DNA from: Chthoniobacterales bacterium
GTDB lineage: Bacteria > Verrucomicrobiota > Verrucomicrobiia > Chthoniobacterales > JAATET01
Reading direction: 5' to 3'
DNA length: 39,658 nt
NCBI GenBank assembly: GCA_015655545.1
Contig: JAATET010000061.1
Span: forward strand, 1-39,658
Numbering within the stretch: the first letter of the stretch is position 1; every line of letters begins with the position of its first letter. The translations under genes and the position numbers were made by a program. Shown piece after piece: positions 33,157 through 39,658 of this stretch. Below the pieces are notes generated by a model that ran no database searches, was not told the origin of the DNA, and saw only the letters and a list, made by a program, of their open reading frames with translations.

Positions 33157-33691
33157 TCTCGTCGAAGGAGCGGAATTTCAGCGAGACCGAGTTCAGGCAA
33201 AAGCGCAGGCCTGTCGGAGCGGGGCCGTCGTCGAAGACATGTCCGAGGTGGCCTCCGCAGCGCGCGCATAAAATTTCCGTGCGCGCCATGCCGTAGCTCG
33301 TGTCGCTGATTTCCGCGATATTTTCCTTGGCAAAAGGCTGGAAGAAACTGGGCCAGCCCGTGCCGGAGTCGAACTTCGACCGCGAGCTGAAAAGCGGCAG
33401 ATCGCAGCCCGCGCAGAAATAGACGCCCTCCTTGTGATTATCGAGCAGCGTGCCGCAGAACGCGCGCTCCGTGCCCTTGGCCCTGAGCACCGCGTAGGCC
33501 TCGCGCCCCAGTTGCTTTTCCCACTCGGAATCGCTTTTTTTTACGGTCGGCACGGTCTGCGCCCGGCCGGGGTCGCCATTGGCCTCGAGGAGGCGCACGG
33601 TCACGGTATCGGGGAGGTCGGCAGCTTGGTCGGTCTTCATAAATGGGAAAATAAATGCGGCGGAGACGGCGAGCAAGGTGAGTGCTTTCAT
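33122..33691 (-). CDS. msrB: exported peptide-methionine (R)-S-oxide reductase
   Basis: A 189-residue enzyme reducing methionine-R-sulfoxide in proteins. The start at ATG 33691 gives a signal-like N-terminus (MKALTLLAVSAAFIFPFM), so it probably acts in the periplasm; an ATG at 33730 in frame is also possible. The structural zinc is held by Cys93/Cys96 (YFCAGCDLPLF) and Cys142/Cys145 (LCARCGGHLGHVF). SKFDSGTGWPSF is the substrate loop, and LRFCLNSVSL holds the catalytic Cys165; Cys79 (RAFCG) could be the resolving cysteine. The exported form, unlike E. coli MsrB, points to periplasmic redox repair. It overlaps the convergent folA 3' end by 35 bp. Confidence 0.92.
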   Translation of the reverse strand: MKALTLLAVSAAFIFPFMKTDQAADLPDTVTVRLLEANGDPGRAQTVPTVKKSDSEWEKQLGREAYAVLRAKGTERAFCGTLLDNHKEGVYFCAGCDLPLFSSRSKFDSGTGWPSFFQPFAKENIAEISDTSYGMARTEILCARCGGHLGHVFDDGPAPTGLRFCLNSVSLKFRSFDEIKVAAAAQKPH

Positions 33692-33779
33692 GATTCGGAT
33701 AAAGGTGTGAGGCGGCGGGCGCGATTTCATTCCCGCGAAAGTTCTTGTCGTGTCGGGCCGGCCTTAGGGAAATGTTCGC

Positions 33780-34403
33780 ATGTTCTATTTGTTCGTCGCG
33801 CTCGGAGCTTATTTGATCGGCTCTTTTCCGAGCGGATTTTTGCTCGGCCGCATGTGCGGAATCGATCTGCGCAAGGAGGGCAGCGGCAACATCGGCGCGA
33901 CGAATGCGATGCGCGTGCTCGGCAAAAAATGCGGCTGGACCTGCTTCGCGCTGGATATCGGCAAAGGCGCCGTGGCGGTCTGGCTGGCCAGATTCGTCGC
34001 CGCACCGGCGTTCGGCCTCGATCCGACCCGCGCCGCCATCCTCGCGGCGGTCTGCGTGCTCGCCGGCCACACCTTTCCCGTCTGGCTTAAATTCAAAGGC
34101 GGCAAAGGCATCGCGACCTCGGGCGGCATCGCGCTCGCGCTTTTTCCGTGGCCCGTGTTCGTGCTCTCGATCTCGGCATGGGTGATTATATTTTTATCCG
34201 TCCGCATTGTCTCGATCGCCTCCATGGTCGCGACCGCGGTGCTCGGCGGCACGCTGGTCGTCCTTTGGCTGCGTGGCGGAGACGGAGCGCTCGCCGTCGT
34301 CGGCGTGTGCATGTGCGTGCTCGTCGTGTGGCTGCATCGCTCCAACATTTCCCGCCTTGCCAACGGCACCGAACCCCGCTTTGAGAAAAAGCGCAAATCC
34401 TGA
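33780..34403 (+). CDS. plsY: acyl phosphate:glycerol-3-phosphate acyltransferase
   Basis: A 207-residue membrane enzyme of phospholipid synthesis that transfers the acyl group from acyl-phosphate to glycerol-3-phosphate, forming lysophosphatidic acid. Signature sites are LIGSFPSGFLLGR, KEGSGNIGATNAMRVLGKK and GHTFPVWLKFKGGKGIATS, with five predicted helices. It is followed 12 nt later by gpsA, which makes its glycerol-3-phosphate substrate; this pairing is common. A possible -10 box TTAGGG lies 14 nt upstream. Confidence 0.96.
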   Translation: MFYLFVALGAYLIGSFPSGFLLGRMCGIDLRKEGSGNIGATNAMRVLGKKCGWTCFALDIGKGAVAVWLARFVAAPAFGLDPTRAAILAAVCVLAGHTFPVWLKFKGGKGIATSGGIALALFPWPVFVLSISAWVIIFLSVRIVSIASMVATAVLGGTLVVLWLRGGDGALAVVGVCMCVLVVWLHRSNISRLANGTEPRFEKKRKS

Positions 34404-34415
34404 CTCTCTCCCCGA

Positions 34416-35420
34416 ATGTTTTCCAAAATCAGCGTCATCGGAGCCGGCGGCTGGGGCACCGCGCTGGCGGCTCAGCTCGCCGAAACGCAGCCGTCCGTTC
34501 GCCTTTGGACTCACACCGCCGGAGCGGCGGAGAATCTTCGCGCAAGCCGGGTGAACGCCGATTATCTGCCCGGCGTGCGGCTGCCGGAAAATGTCGAGAT
34601 CACCAATGATCTCGGCGTGACGGCGGAGGCCGATCTGCTCGTGATGGTCGTCCCCTCGCGCGCCTACCGCGAGGTGGCCGCACGCCTCGCCGCGACGGGC
34701 TTGCGCGGCGATGCCGTGCTGGTTTCCTGCACGAAAGGCATCGAGTCCGACACCGGCTACCTGATGACCCAGGTGCTCGAGGATTGTCTTCCCGGCCGGC
34801 GTCTCGCGGTGCTGTCCGGTCCGAATCTCGCCGCCGAGATCGCCCGCGGCGTGCCCGCGGCGGGAGTGATCGGATCGCATGACGCCGCGCTTCTTCCCGC
34901 GCTGCAGGAGCTGTTTTCGTTTTCCGCCTACCGCGCCTACACGAGCGAAGATGTCGAGGGCATCCAGCTCGGAGGCGCATTGAAAAACATCTTCGCCATC
35001 GCCGCCGGCGCATCCGACGGACTCGGCATGGGCGACAACGCGAAAGCCGCGCTCGTCACCCGCGCGCTGGCGGAAATGATGCGTCTTGGCGTCGCGCTCG
35101 GCGGCAAGCGCGAGACCTTCGCCGGACTGAGCGGAATCGGCGATCTCATGGTCACCTGCTTCAGCAAGCACAGCCGCAACCGCGGCTTCGGCGAGCGCGT
35201 CGGCCGTGGCGAGACGCCCGCGGAAATCCAGGCCTCGATGAAAATGGTGGCCGAGGGCGTGCCCACCGCTCACAGCGCGCTGCAATGCGCGCGGCGGCTC
35301 GGCATCGAAGCTCCGATCACCGCCGAGGTGCATGCCGTCTTGCACGAAAACAAATCTCCTCGCAAAGCCCTCGGCGCCTTGCTCGACCGCCCGCCGAAGC
35401 CCGAAGCCGACACGGCATGA
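34416..35420 (+). CDS. gpsA: glycerol-3-phosphate dehydrogenase [NAD(P)+]
   Basis: A 334-residue cytosolic enzyme reducing dihydroxyacetone phosphate to sn-glycerol-3-phosphate for phospholipid synthesis. The Rossmann loop is SVIGAGGWGTALAAQLAE (5-22). SCTKGIE, SGPNLAAEIA, and the catalytic Lys in QLGGALKNIFAIAAG follow, then AGLSGIGDLMVTC and SRNRGFGERVGRG, all typical of GpsA. It sits in an operon with plsY upstream and overlaps the serine hydrolase start downstream (ATGA 35417-35420). Confidence 0.97.
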   Translation: MFSKISVIGAGGWGTALAAQLAETQPSVRLWTHTAGAAENLRASRVNADYLPGVRLPENVEITNDLGVTAEADLLVMVVPSRAYREVAARLAATGLRGDAVLVSCTKGIESDTGYLMTQVLEDCLPGRRLAVLSGPNLAAEIARGVPAAGVIGSHDAALLPALQELFSFSAYRAYTSEDVEGIQLGGALKNIFAIAAGASDGLGMGDNAKAALVTRALAEMMRLGVALGGKRETFAGLSGIGDLMVTCFSKHSRNRGFGERVGRGETPAEIQASMKMVAEGVPTAHSALQCARRLGIEAPITAEVHAVLHENKSPRKALGALLDRPPKPEADTA

Positions 35421-36475
35421 ACTCCCTCCTTTCCGCCCTGCTGCTGCTCGCGATCCCCTCGCTCGCGCAGGGGATGGAATCCGCCGCCGCGCTGCGGCTG
35501 CCCGACTCGAAGATCGCGTCCGCCGCTTCCTACTCGCGCCAATGCGGCGGCCAGGCGCTCCTCGTGCTGCAAGGCGGCCGGACCATCCACGAGTCCTACG
35601 CGAATGGTGCCACGCCGGAGCGCACGTTTCTCGTGATGAGCATCACGAAAAATCTCGCCGCCCTCGCGATCTTCGCCGCCCGCGGCGAAGGGCTGCTCAG
35701 CCTCGACGAGCCCGTATCGAAAACGATTCCCGAATGGCGCGGCGATTCCGGAAAAAGCACGCTCACGATCCGCAATCTGCTCGACCAGACTTCCGGTCTC
35801 GCCACCGGCTACAACACGATTTACGCCCGCGGCGTGCGGGACAAAAACCGGCTTGCCATCTCGCTGCCGCTGGTCGCCGAGCCAGGCACGCGCTTTGCCT
35901 ACGCGCCGGGAAACTACGAGCTGCTCGAAGAAATTCTGCGGCGAAAACTCTCCGCGCGCCGCACCGATCCGCTCACCTACCTTTCGGCTAAAATCCTCGT
36001 GCCGCTCGGCATCCACGCCGTCGAGGAATGGCGGCGCGACCGCAAAGGGAATCCCTTTTTCTCCGCCGGCGCGAAATTGTCCGCCCGCGATCTTGCGAAA
36101 ATCGGCGAGTTCATCCGCAATCGCGGCCGCGTCTGGATCCTGCCCACGCTGCCTCCCTCCGCCTTCGACGGCGCCTTCACCGGCTCCGCCGCCAACGCGA
36201 TGTATGGCCTGAGCTTTTGGCTGAACGCGAATGCCTCGCGCGCCGGCGCCGACCCGCTCTCCATCGAAGGCACGCTGGGCCGGAGCCGTTCCCCCGAGGA
36301 GTGGCGGCACTCGTCCATTGCGAACGTCGCGCCCGCCGACCTCCTCGCGATGGTCGGCTCCGGCGGCGAGCGCTGTTACATCGTCCCGTCACGAAAACTC
36401 GTGATCGTTCGATTCGGGAAAAGTGCGAATTTCAGCGACGTGGAATTTCTGCGCCGTCTGTTCGGTCGTGGATAA
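35417..36475 (+). CDS. secreted serine hydrolase (class C beta-lactamase/penicillin-binding family)
   Basis: A 352-residue exported protein with a Sec signal (MNSLLSALLLLAIPSLAQG). The SxxK motif is Ser75-I-T-Lys78 (FLVMSITKNLAAL), and the second motif is Tyr162 in RFAYAPGNYELL, where the Asn of YxN is Pro164 or displaced to Asn166. The usual NLLDQTSGLATGYN lies between. A third motif (HxG/KxG) is not obvious; GSGGERCYIVPSRKLVIVRF may be its place. These enzymes include esterases, D-aminopeptidases and beta-lactamases; the true substrate is unknown. It overlaps gpsA by ATGA, which suggests coupled expression rather than a shared pathway. Confidence 0.88.
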   Translation: MNSLLSALLLLAIPSLAQGMESAAALRLPDSKIASAASYSRQCGGQALLVLQGGRTIHESYANGATPERTFLVMSITKNLAALAIFAARGEGLLSLDEPVSKTIPEWRGDSGKSTLTIRNLLDQTSGLATGYNTIYARGVRDKNRLAISLPLVAEPGTRFAYAPGNYELLEEILRRKLSARRTDPLTYLSAKILVPLGIHAVEEWRRDRKGNPFFSAGAKLSARDLAKIGEFIRNRGRVWILPTLPPSAFDGAFTGSAANAMYGLSFWLNANASRAGADPLSIEGTLGRSRSPEEWRHSSIANVAPADLLAMVGSGGERCYIVPSRKLVIVRFGKSANFSDVEFLRRLFGRG

Positions 36476-36500
36476 TGCGATCATTCTGCGCGGTTTGCGC

Positions 36501-36529
36501 TTGACCCACCCCGGTTGCCTGAAAAGCGT
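36501..36529 (+). promoter_or_regulatory. promoter candidate for the ATP-grasp/alpha-E gene (TTGACC-N17-AAGCGT)
   Basis: TTGACC (36501-36506), 17 bases, AAGCGT (36524-36529), ending 6 nt before a GTG at 36536. The spacing repeats that of other starts here and favours GTG 36536 over TTG 36515. Confidence 0.35.
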
Positions 36530-36535
36530 CTCCGG

Positions 36536-39097
36536 GTGCATCAGGCGAAACAAGGAGCCACGATCAAGGAGGGCGCGCATTGGAACGAGTTGCTCGACGC
36601 CGCCGGGCAGCCTCGGGAAATCTACGCGCCGCTTTTTCGACGCTTCGCCACGGCGACTCGCGGCGAGCTGAAGCGCACCGACGAGCAGCTCGAGGCCACG
36701 ATGCGCGAGATGGGCGTCACCTTCGACATCGCGCGCGATCGACCGTGGGGAAAACGCCCTTGGTTCTGCGATCTCATGCCGCAGATTTTCACCGCCGGCG
36801 AATGGCGCATGCTCGCGCACGGCATGGCGCAGCGCCTTCACGCCTACGAGTGCTTCCTGCGCGACGTGTATGGCGAGCAGCGGATTCTTCGCCAGGGCAT
36901 CGTGCCGCTGCATCCCGTGCTCGGAAGCCCATATTTCCAACGTGCGGCGCGCGCGCTCAAGCCGCCGGGCGGGCGATTTCTTCACCTGAGCGGCATGGCC
37001 GTGGGCCGGGCGCCGGATGGACGCATGGTCGTGAAGCATCACTATTTCGGCCAGGCGTCGGGCATGTCCTACATGATCCAGAATCGCCGCGCCATGGCCC
37101 GCGTGCTGCCGCAGGCATTCGGAGATTACTCCCTGCATTCCATCGGCGACGCGCCCACGGAAATCCTCGAAGTCCTGCGCTCCTTTGCCGGCGACGCCGA
37201 GCCGACCGTCGTGCTGCTTTCCTCGGGCCAGGGAAGCGCGGCGTATTCCGAGCACAGTTTCCTCGCCCGCCGCATGGGCATCCCGCTCGTGCAGGGCGAC
37301 GACCTTCTCGTGCTGAACGACCGCGTGTATTTGAAAACCGTCACCGGTCTCGAGCGCGTCGAGGTGATCTACTCGCGCATTTCCGACACGTGGCTCGATC
37401 CGCTCGTCTTCCGTCGCGACTCCCTGCTCGGCGTGCCCGGCCTCGTGCAATGCATCCGCCAGGGCACCGTCTCCGTCATCAACGCCGTCGGCTCCCAGCT
37501 CGCCGACGACCGCGCGATGCTGCCCTTTGCGCACACGCTCATTCGTTACTACCTCAACGAAGCGCCGCTGCTCGACGATCTCGATACCTACTGGCTCGGC
37601 GATCTCGACCAGCGCGAGTTCGTGCTGAACGACCTCGCGCGATTCATCGTCCGTCCGCTCTACGGCGAAAAAATTCTTTCGCCCGACGAGAACGAACCGT
37701 TCAACGAAAAACAGCAACACGCCCTCCTGCGCGAAATTCTCGAGAATCCCGCCGGCTTCGTCGCCCAGCCGCGCGGCTCCTCGGCCCTCACCATGTGCTA
37801 CGAAGGCGGCAAGCCCCGCACGCGCCATCAGGATCACATCCTTTTCGCGCTCTACCGCGGCGAAGACGATTGCGTGGTCTTCCCCGGCGCCCTCACCCGC
37901 GTGGCCGAGGAGGGATCCTTTTTTACCGCCTCGGAACTCGGCGGCGGCAGCAAGGATACCTGGGTCGAGGCCGCATCCGGCACCGCCAGCGACGCGAGCC
38001 CGAGATTGCTGTGCGACGTGCAGGCTCCCTCGCGCCACGTGACGAGCCGCGTGGCCGAGGCCTTCTACTGGACCGGTCGCTACATCGAACGCGCGCGAAA
38101 TCTCGCGAGCATGATCGCCGTGATCGAGGCGCTGGAGACCGAGGAGCTCAACACCACCGAGCGCATGCTCTATCGCCCCGTATGGAATCGCATGCTTCCT
38201 CCGCTCGAGCGTGGCAGCGGCGAACGGGAAAGCATTTCCAGCAGCACGGGCCGATACCGGCTCACCTTCGACCCACCCGGCAGCGGCTCCGTGGGCAGCT
38301 CCATCGAACGCGCCACCCGCAATGCGGAATCGATTCAGGAATGTCTCAGCAATGAAGCCTCGCGCACGCTCAGCGCGCTGCGGTCGATCTTCGAGCGCCC
38401 GCGCAAAGCCGCGCGGCTCACCGACGCGCAGCGGGCGATGCTCACGCGCCGGGCCTGCGAGCAAGCCACCGATCTCGCCGCGCAATTTTTCGGCGTCGCA
38501 CAGACCACGATGATCGCCGACGACGGCTGGCGGTTCTGCGAAGTCGGCGCGAATATCGAGCGCGCGGTCATTACCGCGAATGCGCTTACCACCATGATCC
38601 GGTCGCAGTTGCGATCCGCCGGCCAGGCCGGCGAGCACGCGCGCGAAATCCAGCTCTCGGCCTTTCTGCGGCTGCTGAATTGCCGCGATGTTTACCGCCG
38701 CGTCTATCAAATGCGCATCGAGCCCGGCCCGGTGCTCCAGATGCTCTGCCAGAATCTCATGGTGCCGCGCTCGATCAATCGCTGCCTCGCGCAATGCCGC
38801 AATCTGCTCGAAAAATCGCGGCCCGAGTCCTCCTCCGGCCTCCAACGCGCGTTCGCCGGCATCGACGCCTTGCGCAACGAGCTGCTGCAGCCCGATTGGG
38901 GCTTTCTTGCCGAGCTGGAAATCGAGGCCGGCTATGCGCGCCCCGCCTCGCGAAGCGATCTCGTGACCCGGCTCGAAGGCGTGCTCGATCGCACGCTCGC
39001 CATTCACGATCTCGTCGCCGACGGGTTCCTGAACCACCAGATCCACATGCGCGAAGCGGAGCAGCCGCTGCTCAAGGGATTATCGTATGCGATTTGA
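36536..39097 (+). CDS. circularly permuted ATP-grasp protein fused to an alpha-E (DUF403) domain
   Basis: An 853-residue fusion (860 from TTG 36515). The N-terminal ~480 residues are a circularly permuted type 2 ATP-grasp (DUF404/DUF407) with PQIFTAGEWRMLAHG, GIVPLHPV, VKHHYFGQASGMSYM, VLLSSGQGSAAYSEH, RDSLLGVPGLVQC and GSSALTMCYEGG. From about residue 505 comes the alpha-E domain (SRVAEAFYWTGRYIERARNL) to the end. The two domains are often separate neighbouring genes; here they are one. Together with the overlapping transglutaminase gene they form a widespread but poorly characterised module, thought to build or modify a peptide-like product through amide bonds. No substrate is known, and the role here is inference. 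Confidence 0.87.
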   Translation: MHQAKQGATIKEGAHWNELLDAAGQPREIYAPLFRRFATATRGELKRTDEQLEATMREMGVTFDIARDRPWGKRPWFCDLMPQIFTAGEWRMLAHGMAQRLHAYECFLRDVYGEQRILRQGIVPLHPVLGSPYFQRAARALKPPGGRFLHLSGMAVGRAPDGRMVVKHHYFGQASGMSYMIQNRRAMARVLPQAFGDYSLHSIGDAPTEILEVLRSFAGDAEPTVVLLSSGQGSAAYSEHSFLARRMGIPLVQGDDLLVLNDRVYLKTVTGLERVEVIYSRISDTWLDPLVFRRDSLLGVPGLVQCIRQGTVSVINAVGSQLADDRAMLPFAHTLIRYYLNEAPLLDDLDTYWLGDLDQREFVLNDLARFIVRPLYGEKILSPDENEPFNEKQQHALLREILENPAGFVAQPRGSSALTMCYEGGKPRTRHQDHILFALYRGEDDCVVFPGALTRVAEEGSFFTASELGGGSKDTWVEAASGTASDASPRLLCDVQAPSRHVTSRVAEAFYWTGRYIERARNLASMIAVIEALETEELNTTERMLYRPVWNRMLPPLERGSGERESISSSTGRYRLTFDPPGSGSVGSSIERATRNAESIQECLSNEASRTLSALRSIFERPRKAARLTDAQRAMLTRRACEQATDLAAQFFGVAQTTMIADDGWRFCEVGANIERAVITANALTTMIRSQLRSAGQAGEHAREIQLSAFLRLLNCRDVYRRVYQMRIEPGPVLQMLCQNLMVPRSINRCLAQCRNLLEKSRPESSSGLQRAFAGIDALRNELLQPDWGFLAELEIEAGYARPASRSDLVTRLEGVLDRTLAIHDLVADGFLNHQIHMREAEQPLLKGLSYAI

Positions 39098-39658
39098 GAT
39101 CACCCACTCGACGGACTACCACTACAAAGGCTCCGCCATCGAGGCCTACCTCGAGGCGCGCCTCACGCCGCCGCAGACCGCGACGCAGCAGATTCTCAGC
39201 CACCGCATCGAGATCCTGCCCGAGCTGCCGATGACGCATTACACCGACACGTTCGGAAATCCCGTCAGCTTCTTCTCGCACACGCTCCGCCACGACCGGC
39301 TCGTGATTCGCAACCGCCTGCTCATCGAAACCCACGCGCCCGAGCTGCCCGCCGAAGCCCTCGGCGTGCCCGTCGCCGAAGCGAGGCAGCTATTCTCATC
39401 GGTGCTGCTCGATTATTTCGATTACCTGCAACCGACGGGAAACGTGCCCGTCGGCGGTCACGCGGCGGCCTGGGTGCGGCAACACCTCGCGCCCGGCGTT
39501 TCCCTGCGCGAGGGGCTCGAATCGCTCAACACGGCGATCTACCAGACTTTCGCCTATCGACCCGGCACGACGGATAATTACACCCCGCTCCCGATCGTCT
39601 GGAAAACCAAGCGCGGCGTCTGCCAGGATTTCGCGCACATCATGCTCAGCGTGTTGCG
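39087..39658 (+). CDS. transglutaminase-family protein, N-terminal part (3' end outside window)
   Basis: An open frame of 190 codons from ATG 39087, overlapping the previous stop by 11 bases (39087-39097), running off the window end. It begins MRFEITHSTDYHYKGSAIEA, the N-terminal beta domain of bacterial transglutaminase-like proteins (Bact_transglu_N), with TDTFGNPVSFF. The papain-like core then reaches the catalytic Cys179 in GVCQDFAHIMLSV; the His and Asp of the triad lie beyond the edge. Its constant pairing with ATP-grasp/alpha-E genes suggests it acts on their product. Family is firm; biochemical role unknown. Confidence 0.93.
   Translation, partial: MRFEITHSTDYHYKGSAIEAYLEARLTPPQTATQQILSHRIEILPELPMTHYTDTFGNPVSFFSHTLRHDRLVIRNRLLIETHAPELPAEALGVPVAEARQLFSSVLLDYFDYLQPTGNVPVGGHAAAWVRQHLAPGVSLREGLESLNTAIYQTFAYRPGTTDNYTPLPIVWKTKRGVCQDFAHIMLSVL

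Noticed and set aside
36389-39046. 885-codon minus-strand open frame opposite the ATP-grasp/alpha-E gene
   Set aside because: It mirrors the codons of a recognised protein and shows no domain; high GC makes such antisense frames long.
1-39658. tRNA, rRNA, CRISPR arrays, insertion sequences or phage genes
   Set aside because: Looked for cloverleaf, rRNA, spaced direct repeats and transposase or integrase motifs on both strands by eye; none seen.

Overview
The window is GC-rich, densely packed chromosomal DNA from a free-living bacterium. My best guess is Verrucomicrobiota (Spartobacteria/Chthoniobacter-like), a member of the PVC group. This rests on an FTLIELLVVISIIGILA-type pseudopilin standing alone, a BlaI repressor paired with an M56 peptidase carrying carboxypeptidase-regulatory repeats, and an alphaproteobacterial-style addB-addA order. 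No 16S or ribosomal protein gene is present, so this is inference. I see no tRNA, rRNA, CRISPR array, insertion sequence or phage gene.

Layout. 1-2.7 kb: the 3' end of glgB, an orphan prepilin-like protein with a strong terminator, and an orphan lipoprotein solute-binding protein. 2.7-8.5 kb (minus strand): addB-addA for recombinational repair, with addA interrupted by an in-frame TAA between its helicase and nuclease parts. 8.8-11.3 kb: kamA (lysine 2,3-aminomutase) and an RlmI-like rRNA methyltransferase. 11.4-12.4 kb: two small coiled-coil proteins with C-terminal membrane anchors. 12.4-15.6 kb: the E1-alpha, E1-beta and E2 genes of a 2-oxoacid (probably pyruvate) dehydrogenase. 15.7-20.1 kb: pyrG, class II fructose-bisphosphatase, transaldolase and an exported Spy-like protein. 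20.4-24.2 kb: a two-gene regulatory cassette, a BlaI repressor overlapping a 1138-residue M56 peptidase-thioredoxin-regulatory-repeat fusion, preceded by two identical 16-bp palindromes. 24.3-29.0 kb: ispE and pyrF (divergent), an ArnT-like glycosyltransferase with a PAP2 phosphatase, and a D-Ala-D-Ala carboxypeptidase. 29.1-36.5 kb: a redoxin, two small membrane proteins, a YycJ-like metallo-hydrolase, thyA-folA, msrB, plsY-gpsA and a serine hydrolase. 36.5 kb to the end: a circularly permuted ATP-grasp/alpha-E fusion followed by a truncated transglutaminase.

How the genes work together. Most are housekeeping: nucleotide synthesis (pyrG, pyrF, thyA, folA), central carbon (glgB, pdh, fbp, tal), lipid and isoprenoid precursors (plsY, gpsA, ispE), envelope building, and thiol or methionine redox repair (redoxin, msrB). 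Genes overlap tightly: ATGA/GTGA junctions join pdhA-pdhB, addB-addA, thyA-folA, gpsA-serine hydrolase, PAP2-glycosyltransferase and blaI-M56, and two convergent pairs share a CTAG as both stop codons. Many operon-first genes lack a Shine-Dalgarno motif and carry a TANNNT-like -10 box 6-9 nt before the start codon, which suggests widespread leaderless transcripts. The most unusual objects are the BlaI/M56-thioredoxin cassette with its tandem operators, the stop codon inside addA, the missing stop of the metallo-hydrolase gene, and the unrecognised tail-anchored coiled-coil pair.
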